Part shown: one piece after another, positions 54,995 to 63,900 of the stretch
Layout: each line of letters starts with the position of its first letter
How positions within the stretch are numbered: the stretch's first letter is position 1
Source: Pseudomonas sp. KU26590
GTDB lineage: Bacteria > Pseudomonadota > Gammaproteobacteria > Pseudomonadales > Pseudomonadaceae
Direction of reading: 5' to 3'
NCBI RefSeq assembly: GCF_026153515.1
Contig: NZ_CP110644.1
Coordinates: 2,943,501-3,007,500 of the forward strand
DNA: 64,000 bases
Made by a program: the position numbers and the translations under genes
Notes under the pieces: generated by a model
The model's database searches: none
What the model saw: the letters and a program-made list of their open reading frames with translations, nothing else
Told to the model about the DNA's origin: nothing

Positions 54995-55312
54995 AGGCTT
55001 TCAAGCTCGCAAGCAATGGACCGCGCCCCGGCTGAACCAGCCAGTGGCGCGAAAACGAAGGAGGGGTTCAAGCATCCAGGCTTGGTGCGCGGAAGTGTCA
55101 GCGACACGGCGCCGATCTCTGATGGGCACGCTGCTGCGACGTTAAACCGCATTGCAGAGAACGCTCAAAAGACCTGATCAATTAGTGAGCACGCTACCGA
55201 TCGGGCTCCTGAGCGTCCAATCGCTTGTTCCGATAGGGTCATCGACGCTGTCTATCACGAATCATTTGTCAGGTACCCGCCGCCAGGGACGCAAGCGTCC
55301 GAGACCACGGCG

Positions 55313-56662
55313 CTAGTCTTTGCTGTCGCGGGCGATGCTGCGCTCGTAGCGCTCCAGCAACGGCTGAATGCTGATGCCATGCAGCAAAATGCTCAGCGCC
55401 ACCACCGACAAGGTCAGGCTGATGGTGGTATCGACGGCCTCAGCGGGGAGGCCATGGGTCAGCGCGTAGCAGAGGTAATACAGCGTGCCGATGCCACGAA
55501 TGCCGAACCAGCCGACCAGCGCTTTTTGCGGTCGGGTCAGCAGGCGGCCACTGATCAGCAGCCAGACGCTCAACGGCCGTATCACACAGAACAACGCCAG
55601 GCCCAGGCCGACGGCGCGCCAATCCCAGTAACTGGCGAGGGCCGCGCCGAGGAGGGTGATCAACAGTACCTCCATCGCGCGCTCCACCAAGCTGCCGAAG
55701 ACCATCATGTCGCCCATCATCACGCCCGCAGCGAGCTGGCTGTCGGACAGCGCCTCGCGGTCGCCCATGATCGCCGACGCCGGATCACTGTGGGTGTGCC
55801 CCAGCACGGGGATGGCCACGTGTTCCGACGGGACCTCCGATTGGGTGGCGTTGGATTCGGCGTGACGCAGGCCGATGCCGGCGGCAAACACGGCAAGAAA
55901 ACCATAAGCCCCCAGCGTTTCAGCGCCAACGTAAGCAATGGCGATCAGCGCCAGGGCCAGGAAATCGTTGGGCGATTGCGTGCTGTCGGCATTCTTGATG
56001 CGCAGGTAGATCATTAGATGCCCGACGCCACGACCCAGGCCGTAACCGAGCATCAGGCCGACGGGTACGCCCCAGACGATATTCTTCAGCAGCCAGCCTT
56101 GGGTCCAGTCGAAATCCGAAAAACCGTGGGTGATGAACATCAGGGCGAAAATCACGAAGGGGAACGCGGTGCCGTCGTTGAGCCCGGCCTCACCGGACAG
56201 ACCGAAGCGCACGCGGTCCAGGTCCTGGGCGCTGTTGACCTGCACCAGACCGGCCAGCACCGGGTCGGTGGGCGAAAGCATGGCACCCAGCAGTAACGCG
56301 ATGGGCCATGACAGGCCGAACAGGTAGTGGGCGACCAGGCTGACCCCGGCAATGGTCGCCAGCATCACCGGCCCGGCCAGCAAGTACGCCGAATACCAGG
56401 CGCCCCGGTGCAGCGGCAGGCGCAGCTTGATGCCGGTGTTGAACAGGGAAAACAACACGGCAATTTCGGTCAGGCGTTCGAGCCAGTGGCGGGCGTCGCG
56501 AATGTCGAGCTGCGCGAGGTCCAGGCCCCACGGCCCGATCGCGGCGCCAAACGCCAGACACACCGCCGACGTCGTGACCGGCAGCCAGCGCAGGTAAGAA
56601 GAAGTCAGTGCCAGCAGCATCAGCAGGACACCGAAGACGGTCATGCAAAGAATGAAACTCAT
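55313..56662 (-). CDS. CPA1-type Na+(K+)/H+ antiporter
   Basis: The 449-residue antiporter has about 12 helices. GLSGEAGLNDGTAFPFVIFA around residue 155-174 contains the conserved ND ion-binding pair of CPA1 exchangers. LLGAMLSPTDPVLAGLVQVN is the helix-4 TDP motif, and GWFGIRGIGTLYYLCYAL is the late GxRG motif. A hydrophilic insertion near 280-310 (HTHSDPASAIMGDREAL) lies between helices. The function is sodium/pH homeostasis. Confidence 0.9.
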   Translation of the reverse strand: MSFILCMTVFGVLLMLLALTSSYLRWLPVTTSAVCLAFGAAIGPWGLDLAQLDIRDARHWLERLTEIAVLFSLFNTGIKLRLPLHRGAWYSAYLLAGPVMLATIAGVSLVAHYLFGLSWPIALLLGAMLSPTDPVLAGLVQVNSAQDLDRVRFGLSGEAGLNDGTAFPFVIFALMFITHGFSDFDWTQGWLLKNIVWGVPVGLMLGYGLGRGVGHLMIYLRIKNADSTQSPNDFLALALIAIAYVGAETLGAYGFLAVFAAGIGLRHAESNATQSEVPSEHVAIPVLGHTHSDPASAIMGDREALSDSQLAAGVMMGDMMVFGSLVERAMEVLLITLLGAALASYWDWRAVGLGLALFCVIRPLSVWLLISGRLLTRPQKALVGWFGIRGIGTLYYLCYALTHGLPAEAVDTTISLTLSVVALSILLHGISIQPLLERYERSIARDSKD

Positions 56663-57228
56663 GCGGATACATCATCAGTCAATGGGCGGGAATGACTGTG
56701 TGACTGTGCAAGGTGGGGATAGTTGAAACAAATGTGGGATGGATTCGCGACCGGCGCAGCACAGCACTTTGTGGGACCGGCTTCAGCCGGGAATACCTTT
56801 GGGCGTGGGGGATACGCGGTTTGATCGTTCCCACGCTCCGCGTGGGAATGCATCTCCTGACGCTCTGCGTCAGAACGATGGGCGCGGAGCGTCCCGGGCG
56901 GCATCCACACGCGGAGCGTGGGGACGATCATATGAAGGTACACGGCGCTTGGTGGGACCGGCACCTGGCTAACGCCAATCCCGCTGGAGATACGCGGACA
57001 CTTGCAGGAGCGCGCTTGCCCGCGAAGAGGCCGGTACATCCGCTACATCTCTAGCGTCTGGAATACTGCCTTCGCGGGCAAGCGCGCTCCTACACTGTCC
57101 GGCGTCAGCGATGGGTCGTGTATACGCCATCCATCTGCGGTGTGGCATCCGACGCCTTCCCGGCTAAAGCCGGTCCCACATTTATACGCGCGGCCGGTCC
57201 CACTGAAATCAAACGCACACCGCCTGTT
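56663..57228. repeat. REP-rich intergenic region
   Basis: This 566-bp gap has no gene but four kinds of palindrome: an inverted REP at 56771-56793, a long palindrome at 56822-56930 (see its own entry), a REP doublet of the GCGCTTGCCCGCGAA class at 57003-57094, and a direct REP at 57157-57180. The short reading frames found across it are translations of these repeats. Confidence 0.85.
56822..56930. repeat. Long nested palindrome (GTTCCCACGCTCCGCGTGGGAA class)
   Basis: TGATCGTTCCCACGCTCCGC (56822-56841) pairs with GCGGAGCGTGGGGACGATCA (56911-56930) with one mismatch. Inside lie TTCCCACGCTCCGCGTGGGAA, CTGACGCTCTGCGTCAG and ACGCGGAGCGTCC, so the segment can fold as a multi-arm structure. The type recurs in pseudomonad genomes from memory, but its role is unknown. 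Confidence 0.8.
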
Positions 57229-58281
57229 CTACCGCTCGATCGTGCGGCTCCACCGCGCATTCCATTCCGGACGGACCTGGTTGACCTGATCCCAATCAAT
57301 GGTCACGGCGGTTTCCAGGTATTTGTTCATGGCGTCCACCTGGCCACGGGTCTTGTCGGTGGTCGGGGTTTTCGGGTTGGACGGGATCTGGTCGCCCATC
57401 TCCAGGGCCGGCGCCTGGGCTTCGGGGGTCAGCAGGAAGGCCGCGAGCTTCTGCGCCAGTTCCGGCTGGTCGTTGTTGGCAATGGTGCATTCGGCCACGT
57501 TCAACACCACACCGCCTTCCTTCGGCGGCGCGTATTCCACTGGCACGCCCTTGAGCTTGAGCGCGGTCACCTGGGTGGGCGTCAGCGGGAACAGCGCCGC
57601 TTCGCCGGTCTGCACCATCTCCGAGATCTTCGCCGAGCTGGCGATGTACTCCAGCACGTTCGGCCCCACCGTCTTCGGCCACGCCTTGAAACCCGGCTCG
57701 ACGTTGGTTTCGTTGCCACCCTGCAGCCGGTTGAACATCAGAAAACCGTGCAGCCCGAAGGTCGAAGAGGCCAGCGACTGGAACACCAGCTTCTCCTTAT
57801 AGCGCGGGTCCGCCATGTCGGCCCAGGAGGTCGGCGCACTCCAGCCATTGTCCTTGAACATCTTGGTGTTGTAGGCAAGCCCGGTGACACCAAGGCTCAC
57901 GGCCACCGCTTCTTCCTTGATCTTGCCCTTGGCCGGAATGTCCGCCAGGCTCGCGCTCGGATTCAACTTGCCGCACAGGCCCATGGAGATGGCCCGGTAC
58001 ATGATGCCGTCGTCGAGGAACATCACGTGCATCTGCGGGTTGTCCTTGCTGGCCTGAACCTTGGCGAGGATGTCCGAGGAGGTGCCCGGCACGATCACCA
58101 CCTTGACGTTGTTGGCCTTCTCGAACGCTGGCAGCACGTTGTCGGCGTACAAGCGCTCCATGGTGCCTCCGTTCATGCCCAGGTACAGCGTCGGTTCGGC
58201 CTGTACGGGCATCGAAGCAACAAACACGGCAAGCGGCAGGCAAGACAAGCCAGTCAGGGCAACACGTTTCATATGAGTCAT
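57229..58281 (-). CDS. Polyamine-type ABC transporter substrate-binding protein
   Basis: This 350-residue periplasmic binding protein has a signal peptide (MTHMKRVALTGLSCLPLAVF... ending VQA, about 27 residues). It belongs to the PotD/Fe3+-like class, with NNVKVVIVPGTSSDILAKVQ and GLAYNTKMFKDNGWSAPTSW as typical segments. AGGAAGG precedes the ATG at 58281, and the ATG overlaps the stop of the oxidase gene by four bases. It is the last gene of the seven-gene operon and supplies the substrate specificity of its transporter; the ligand is unknown. Confidence 0.87.
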   Translation of the reverse strand: MTHMKRVALTGLSCLPLAVFVASMPVQAEPTLYLGMNGGTMERLYADNVLPAFEKANNVKVVIVPGTSSDILAKVQASKDNPQMHVMFLDDGIMYRAISMGLCGKLNPSASLADIPAKGKIKEEAVAVSLGVTGLAYNTKMFKDNGWSAPTSWADMADPRYKEKLVFQSLASSTFGLHGFLMFNRLQGGNETNVEPGFKAWPKTVGPNVLEYIASSAKISEMVQTGEAALFPLTPTQVTALKLKGVPVEYAPPKEGGVVLNVAECTIANNDQPELAQKLAAFLLTPEAQAPALEMGDQIPSNPKTPTTDKTRGQVDAMNKYLETAVTIDWDQVNQVRPEWNARWSRTIER

Positions 58282-59474
58282 GGGTTCGACCTTCCTCTGA
58301 GCAATGGAATGACGTTATCAGTGCCGGACGGCACGACGATGGCGGGCGATGAAGTGTGCGGTTGCGATTGAAAGCGGGTGATCGAGAACGGACCCAGGTC
58401 GATGTTCGGCGCCCCGGCACAGACCATCTGCGCCAGCGCCTCGCCCGCCGCCGGGCCAATCTGAAAGCCCGATCCGGCAAAGCCGAAGCCGTGCAGCAAA
58501 CCGGGTTGCGTCGAACTGGCGCCCAGGACGGGCTCGCGGTCGGGCAAGTAACCTTCGGTGCCGCTCCAGGTGCGAATGGCCTGGGCACCGGCCAGCGGCG
58601 GGTACAGTTCAACGGCGTTGCGCAGGATCTCCAGAATCGCCGCCTGACCGGGGCGCGCGGTGGCCGGGTCCAGCGGGAAACCCTGGCCGCCGCCCAGCAC
58701 GCAATTGCCCCGCGCCACCTGACGGGCATAGATTCCGCCGCCTTCGACGCCGGTGCTGACGTCCATGAACATCGGCAGAGGCTCGGTCACCAGCATCGCC
58801 GGGTGGCCCGCGCGCATCGGCACCGGTTCGCCGAACTGATTGGCCAGTTGAGCCGCCCAGGCGCCGGCGCAATTGAGCAGCCACGGCGCGCGAAAGTTCA
58901 GGCGGCTGGCGGTGTGGATTAGAAAAGACTGCCCGTCATGGGCGACTTCACTGACGTAGGCCTGCTCGAACGTCTGCGCACCGGCCCGGCGTGCGGCAAC
59001 GGCAAAGGCCGGGGAGACGAGGCGCGGGTTGGCATGGCCGTCCTCAGCGCACAGCGAAGCGCCCACCGCCACGTCGCCCGCCCAAGGGAAGCGCTCGCGC
59101 AACTGGGTGTGATCGAGCAACTGCAGCGCCATCCCGAACCCGCGCGACGCCTCTTCATAGGCGACCAGCGCGGCCATGTCCTTGTCGCTGCGGGCCAGCT
59201 TGAGATGGCCCGAGCGCACGTATTCGCCGTCAGTGCCGATGAACGCGCGCAGGTCACCCCAGATTTCATGGGCGCGTCGGGACAGCGGCAGTTGCGACAG
59301 CGGACGGCCCTGACGCCGCACGCCGCCGTAGTTCACTCCACTCGAATGCGAACCGAAGAAGTCCCGCTCCAGCAACGCCACCCGTTTGCCGCTCAGGGCC
59401 AGAAACAGCGCCGCCGACGCACCGACAATCCCGCCGCCAATAATCACCGCATCCACTTCAATGGGCTGGCTCAT
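58278..59474 (-). CDS. FAD-dependent oxidase, DadA/HcnC-like beta subunit
   Basis: The 398-residue flavoprotein starts at MSQPIEVDAVIIGGGIVGAS (ATG 59474 behind GGAGGCAG); the frame extends 80 codons further without sense. The Rossmann GGGIVGAS binds FAD. RTWSGTEGYLPDREPVLG and HGFGFAGSGFQIGPAAGE near the end are the DAO-family FAD/substrate loops. Homologues (HcnC, opine oxidase OoxB, hydroxyproline dehydrogenase beta) oxidise glycine, opines or cyclic imino acids in a complex with an HcnB-like alpha subunit. It overlaps both neighbours by four bases. Confidence 0.88.
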   Translation of the reverse strand: MSQPIEVDAVIIGGGIVGASAALFLALSGKRVALLERDFFGSHSSGVNYGGVRRQGRPLSQLPLSRRAHEIWGDLRAFIGTDGEYVRSGHLKLARSDKDMAALVAYEEASRGFGMALQLLDHTQLRERFPWAGDVAVGASLCAEDGHANPRLVSPAFAVAARRAGAQTFEQAYVSEVAHDGQSFLIHTASRLNFRAPWLLNCAGAWAAQLANQFGEPVPMRAGHPAMLVTEPLPMFMDVSTGVEGGGIYARQVARGNCVLGGGQGFPLDPATARPGQAAILEILRNAVELYPPLAGAQAIRTWSGTEGYLPDREPVLGASSTQPGLLHGFGFAGSGFQIGPAAGEALAQMVCAGAPNIDLGPFSITRFQSQPHTSSPAIVVPSGTDNVIPLLRGRSNP

Positions 59475-60847
59475 TGTTCTGCCTCCACGCCAAACGGCAG
59501 CGGCTTGATTGGCGCCTGCCCGCGCAAACGACCGACGCTGGCGATGTCGCGCCCCGAGGCGTGAGCGACGATTTCCGTCGCGGCCAGCCCGCACATGCGC
59601 CCCTGGCAGCGGCCCATGCCGACCCGGCACATGGCCTTGACCCGGTTGATCTCCCAGTGACCCTCGGCCACGGTTTGACGGATGTCGCCGGCGGTTACTT
59701 CCTCGCAGCGGCACACCGTAAGGCTGTCCGGCGCCTTGGCCGCCCAGTCCTCGGGAAACGGGAACGCGGTTTCCAATCCCCGGCGAAAGCGCTGGATGGC
59801 TTCCAGTTGCCGCTGCAATTCGATGCTCCGAGCCCGGTCGATGCGGTAGCCGATGTCGCCGAGCAAGGTCAGGGCCGCCAATTCGCCGGCCATTTCCGCG
59901 GCGTCGGCGCCCATGATCCCGGCGCCATCACCGGCCAGATAAACGCCTTCGACGCTGCTGCGTCCGGCGGCGTCGCGCGTAGGCAGCCAGGCGCGATTCA
60001 GCGCGCTCCAGCCGAACTCGCAGCCGAGCAGATCGGCCAATTGGGTTTCGCTGCGCAAGGCATGGGCGAACGCGACGGCGTCACAGGCGAGCTCTTTGCG
60101 TTGATTGCCCCGCTGCCAACTGACCCCGCTGACCCGTCGCTCGCCCTGAATGTCCTGCAGATGAACGCCTTGGTGCACCGGGACACCGTGGGCGGTCAGC
60201 CAGGCGCGGTAATAAAGCCCTTTGGCCAGCGTCGACGGTTGCCCGAGCAGCGCGGGCAGGGCGCGGGTCTGGGCGGAAAAGGGCGAGCTGTCGAGCACCG
60301 CCGCTACCGTCGCGCCGGCTTTGGCGTATTGATAGGCCACCAGATACAACAGCGGCCCGCTGCCGGCGAAGACCACGCGCTCACCGATGGCGCAGCCCTG
60401 AAACTTCAGCGCGACCTGCGCCGCGCCGAGGCTGTAAACGCCGGGCAACGTCCAGCCCGGCACCGGCAAGATGCGGTCGGTGGCGCCGGTGGCCACGATC
60501 AGATGCTTGAACGGCACCTGCGTCGCGCGGCCGTTGCGCAGGGTGTCGAGAGTGCGTTCTTCGGCGTTCCACACCAGCGTCTCGGGGCGGTAGTCGATCT
60601 CGCGCTGCAACTGATCAAGCGTGGCGTGAACCGACTCGGCTTTGCCCGCTTCGAAACCGTACAGCGCCTTGGCCGAGCGCTTGAAATTCTCCGGCTGGCG
60701 ACGATAGACCTGACCGCCGCCGCGCAGGCTTTCATCCAGCAGACAAGGGCGCAGGCCGTGGGCGAGCAGCGTCTGCGCGGCGCGAATCCCGGCCGGCCCA
60801 GCGCCGACGATGACGGTGTTCATGGCTTGAAGGGTCGGCGCATTCAT
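59471..60847 (-). CDS. FAD/NAD(P)-binding oxidoreductase, HcnB-like alpha subunit
   Basis: This 458-residue protein starts at ATG 60847, overlapping the ferredoxin-like gene stop by four bases. The first dinucleotide fold is MNTVIVGAGPAGIRAAQTLL and a second lies in FAGSGPLLYLVAYQYAKAGA near 165. LAGDGAGIMGADAAEMAG near 310 is the FAD-closing motif. The C-terminus has a cysteine-rich BFD-like [2Fe-2S] domain (VCRCEEV..., VGMGRCQGRMCG). It forms the middle subunit of a heterotrimeric amine/opine-type dehydrogenase with its two neighbours. Confidence 0.88.
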   Translation of the reverse strand: MNAPTLQAMNTVIVGAGPAGIRAAQTLLAHGLRPCLLDESLRGGGQVYRRQPENFKRSAKALYGFEAGKAESVHATLDQLQREIDYRPETLVWNAEERTLDTLRNGRATQVPFKHLIVATGATDRILPVPGWTLPGVYSLGAAQVALKFQGCAIGERVVFAGSGPLLYLVAYQYAKAGATVAAVLDSSPFSAQTRALPALLGQPSTLAKGLYYRAWLTAHGVPVHQGVHLQDIQGERRVSGVSWQRGNQRKELACDAVAFAHALRSETQLADLLGCEFGWSALNRAWLPTRDAAGRSSVEGVYLAGDGAGIMGADAAEMAGELAALTLLGDIGYRIDRARSIELQRQLEAIQRFRRGLETAFPFPEDWAAKAPDSLTVCRCEEVTAGDIRQTVAEGHWEINRVKAMCRVGMGRCQGRMCGLAATEIVAHASGRDIASVGRLRGQAPIKPLPFGVEAEQ

Positions 60848-61134
60848 AAGCTGCGCCCCGGTTCGCGACTCACGCACACATCAGCTTCGAGCAGCGTCGA
60901 GCAGGCCCGGACCCGGCGGCCGTCGCCCAGTTTCACCCAGCAGTCCTGGCATGCGCCCATCAGGCAGAAACCCGCGCGGGGTTCGCCGCTGAAGTCGCTG
61001 CCGCGCAACGAGTCCTCTGCGGTCAGCACCGCCGTCAGCAACGTATCGCCCTGCAAACCGCTGACCGGCTGGCCATCGAGGGTGAAGGCGATTACGGCGC
61101 GGTCGTGTTCGGCCAGTCGTTTCAGCAACGCCAT
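60844..61134 (-). CDS. (2Fe-2S)-binding subunit, HcnA-like gamma subunit
   Basis: This 96-residue protein from the ATG at 61134 (behind AAGGAG; an upstream GTG is less likely) has the plant-ferredoxin-like pattern CLMGACQDCWVKLGDGRRVR with a further cysteine in RACSTLLE. Size and motif fit the small iron-sulfur subunits (HcnA, LhpE-like gamma) that pass electrons out of the flavin subunits encoded by the next two genes. Confidence 0.85.
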   Translation of the reverse strand: MALLKRLAEHDRAVIAFTLDGQPVSGLQGDTLLTAVLTAEDSLRGSDFSGEPRAGFCLMGACQDCWVKLGDGRRVRACSTLLEADVCVSREPGRSL

Positions 61135-61213
61135 GGCGCGCGCTCCTTCAGGCACTCTTCATTGGACAGATGGGTGAACTGATCGGAGATCTGATCGGTG
61201 AACTGAGCAGTCA

Positions 61214-62008
61214 TCAATGCCTCCCCACCAGCACACGGTCCAGGCCGTATACCCGGTCAAGGATGATCATGGTCGCCGCCGTCAGGGCAATGACCAGCGC
61301 CGAGACCGCCGCCATCATCGGGTCAATGGATTCGGTGGCGTACACGTACATGCGCACCGGCAGCGTCTGGGTCGAGGGCGAGGTGACGAAAATCGACAGC
61401 GTCACTTCATCGAAGCTGTTGATGAATGCCAGCAGCCAGCCACCGGCGACGCCGGGCAGGATCATCGGCAGAGTGATCAGGCGAAACAGCGTGAAGCGGC
61501 TGGCACCGAGGGATTCGGCCGCTTGCTCGGCGCTGCGGTCCATGCCGATGGAGGCAGCGATCACCAGCCGCAGCACGTACGGCGTGATCACCACCACGTG
61601 GGCGAACATCAGCCAGACGAAACTGCCGTTCACGCCCATCAGCGCGAACAGGCGCAGCATCGCCACCCCCAGCACCAGATGGGGAATGATGATCGGCGAC
61701 AGAAACAGGCCGTTGAGAAAATCCCGGCCAGGAAACCGGTAGCGGGTGATCGCCAACGCCGCCGGCACCGCGATCAACGTCGCCAGGGTGGCCGCGACCA
61801 CCGCCAGAATCAGGCTGTTGTAGAAGGACTGAATGAAATCCGCGCGCTCGAACACCGCCCTGAACCAGCGCAGGGAAAACCCGTGCCACGGCAGGCTGAG
61901 GGTGTTTTCCGGGGTGAAGGCCACCAGGCACACCACCACCAGCGGCGCCAGCATGAACACCACCACCAGGGCATGAAACGACAGGGCCAGAGGACCGTTC
62001 TTGGACAT
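61214..62008 (-). CDS. ABC transporter permease, PotC type
   Basis: This 264-residue inner-membrane permease has about six helices and the coupling EAA-type loop EQAAESLGASRFTLFRLITLP near 165-185. It pairs with the PotB-type permease encoded just upstream (3-base gap). An 79-base gap separates it from the iron-sulfur subunit gene. Confidence 0.89.
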   Translation of the reverse strand: MSKNGPLALSFHALVVVFMLAPLVVVCLVAFTPENTLSLPWHGFSLRWFRAVFERADFIQSFYNSLILAVVAATLATLIAVPAALAITRYRFPGRDFLNGLFLSPIIIPHLVLGVAMLRLFALMGVNGSFVWLMFAHVVVITPYVLRLVIAASIGMDRSAEQAAESLGASRFTLFRLITLPMILPGVAGGWLLAFINSFDEVTLSIFVTSPSTQTLPVRMYVYATESIDPMMAAVSALVIALTAATMIILDRVYGLDRVLVGRH

Positions 62009-62011
62009 CGC

Positions 62012-62875
62012 TCATTCCCCCAGGGATTTTTTATAGCGGCCTTCGACCAGCCGGTTCCACGACAGCATGACCAACAGGTTGATCAGCAGCAGCGCCACGG
62101 CAATCGCCGCGCCCATGGGCCAGTTGAGTTCCGAGAGGTATTGGTCGTAGACGACGGTGGCGACCATTTTCAGCCGCCTCCCGCCGAGCAGTCCGGGGAT
62201 GGCAAACGAGCTGGCGGACAGGCCGAAGACGATCAAGGTCCCCGACAGCACGCCGGGCATTACCTGGGGAAGCACCACCATCCTCATCACCTGTGCCTGT
62301 GTGGCACCGAGGGACAGCGCGGCCTGTTCGGCGGAGGCGTCGAGTTTCTGCAGCGAGGTCCACACCGGGATGATCATGAACGGCAGCATCACGTGGACCA
62401 GCGCCAGAATCACCGCGAACGGCGTGTAGAGCATCTTGATCGGGCGACCGCCGAGGGCCTGGATGGCTTGATTGATCAAACCGTCGGCGCCGAGCAACAG
62501 GCTCCAGCCAAACGCTCGCACCACCACCGAAATCAGCAGCGGCGTCAGGATCAGGATCAGGAAAATCGAGCGCCACGGGGTGCCCATGCGGCTGAGGATG
62601 TAGGCTTCGGGGACGCCGATCACCACGCACAGCAGGGTCACCAGTGCGCTGATCCAGAAGGTGCGCAGGAATATCTCGTAGAAGTACGAATCGGTGAGCA
62701 GGTTGGCGTACTGCGCCAGGGTCCATTCACTGCCCTTGACCCCGACCTCGTAGTCGAACACGTTGAACGACAGCACCAGCGTCAGCAGCAATGGCAGCAC
62801 CAGCAGGCCGAAAAACAGCGCCAGGGCCGGGGCCGACAGCAGATACCCGCGCCCGGTGTCGCGCAGCACACTCAT
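62012..62875 (-). CDS. ABC transporter permease, PotB type
   Basis: The 287-residue permease starts at ATG 62875, overlapping the stop of the ATPase gene by four bases; the longer frame upstream belongs to the ATPase's antisense readout. It has about six helices and the EAA loop EQAALSLGATQAQVMRMVVL near 185. It forms the channel with the PotC-type partner. Confidence 0.89.
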   Translation of the reverse strand: MSVLRDTGRGYLLSAPALALFFGLLVLPLLLTLVLSFNVFDYEVGVKGSEWTLAQYANLLTDSYFYEIFLRTFWISALVTLLCVVIGVPEAYILSRMGTPWRSIFLILILTPLLISVVVRAFGWSLLLGADGLINQAIQALGGRPIKMLYTPFAVILALVHVMLPFMIIPVWTSLQKLDASAEQAALSLGATQAQVMRMVVLPQVMPGVLSGTLIVFGLSASSFAIPGLLGGRRLKMVATVVYDQYLSELNWPMGAAIAVALLLINLLVMLSWNRLVEGRYKKSLGE

Positions 62876-63900
62876 GCCGGCACCTCGTCGACGCTCAATA
62901 CCCGCAGCAGATCCGACGGCCAGTCCAGCCCCACCGCGAAGCCTTCGTTCATCGGCGCGTCGCCATCGTTGCGGCGCACCACGGTGATTTCGCCGATGGG
63001 CGTTTCGATGCGATACAGCCACTGGCTGCCGAGGAAGTAGCGCATCACCACGCGCCCTTGCAGACGCCCGCTCCCCGCAGGCACCAAGTCAATTTTCTCC
63101 GGGCGCAGGCTCAGCACCAGCTCGCCGTCGCCGGGCTCATGGCGCACCTGGGCCGCGCCGCTGGCATCGCGATCGCCGCGCAGCAGGTTGGCCTTGCCGA
63201 CGAAGCCGGAGATGAAACGGGTACGGGGGTGTTCGTAAAGGTTGTAGGGCTCGTCGATCTGGGTGATGCGCCCGGCCTGCATGACCACGACGCGGTCGCT
63301 GATGGACAGCGCTTCGGCCTGGTCGTGGGTGACCATCAGGGTGGTGATGCCGACTTCGCGCTGGATGCGGCGGATTTCAAACTGCATCTCTTCGCGCAAG
63401 TTGGCGTCGAGGTTGGACAGCGGCTCGTCCAGCAGCAATACCGGCGGCTCGATCACCAGCGCCCGGGCCAGGGCCACGCGCTGACGCTGGCCGCCGGACA
63501 GCTCGCGCGGATAACGCTCGGCATGGGGCGTGAGGCGCACCAGTTCCAGCACCCGGGAGACGCGGCGCTCGATGTCATGGGCGGAGACTTTGCGCATCTT
63601 CAGGCCGAAGGCGACGTTGTCGCGCACGGTCATGTGCGGGAACAGCGCGTAGGACTGGAACACCACACCGAGGCCGCGACTGGCCGGCTTGGCGTGGGTG
63701 ATGTCGCGGCCGTCCAGCAGGATGCGGCCGGCGCTGACATCAACGAAGCCGGCGATCATTTGCAGGGTGGTGGTTTTGCCGCAGCCGGAGGGGCCGAGTA
63801 GGGAAACGAATTCGCCTTGCTCCACCGAAAGGTCAGTGGCCACCACGGCATCAATGGGGCCGTAGCGTTTGCACAGTGCCTGGAGTTGAAGAAAAGCCAT
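62872..63900 (-). CDS. ABC transporter ATP-binding protein, PotA type
   Basis: This 342-residue ATPase starts at MAFLQLQALCKRYGPIDAVV (ATG 63900 behind AAAGGTGG). Walker A GPSGCGKTT lies near residue 40, the signature LSGGQRQRVALARAL near 138, Walker B VLLLDEPLSNLD near 160 and the H-loop THDQAEAL near 194. A C-terminal TOBE-like domain (about 240-340) matches the polyamine/spermidine and iron-type ATPases. It opens the seven-gene operon whose transport and oxidase genes together define the function. Confidence 0.92.
   Translation of the reverse strand: MAFLQLQALCKRYGPIDAVVATDLSVEQGEFVSLLGPSGCGKTTTLQMIAGFVDVSAGRILLDGRDITHAKPASRGLGVVFQSYALFPHMTVRDNVAFGLKMRKVSAHDIERRVSRVLELVRLTPHAERYPRELSGGQRQRVALARALVIEPPVLLLDEPLSNLDANLREEMQFEIRRIQREVGITTLMVTHDQAEALSISDRVVVMQAGRITQIDEPYNLYEHPRTRFISGFVGKANLLRGDRDASGAAQVRHEPGDGELVLSLRPEKIDLVPAGSGRLQGRVVMRYFLGSQWLYRIETPIGEITVVRRNDGDAPMNEGFAVGLDWPSDLLRVLSVDEVPA

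Noticed and set aside
57229..61134. hcnABC hydrogen cyanide synthase
   Set aside because: Subunit sizes and order agree, but the genes are embedded in an ABC importer operon and the small subunit's sequence is unlike HcnA as I remember it. A catabolic dehydrogenase is more likely.
61217..63040. 607-residue plus-strand frame over the permease genes
   Set aside because: His- and Gln-rich antisense shadow of two clear ABC permeases.
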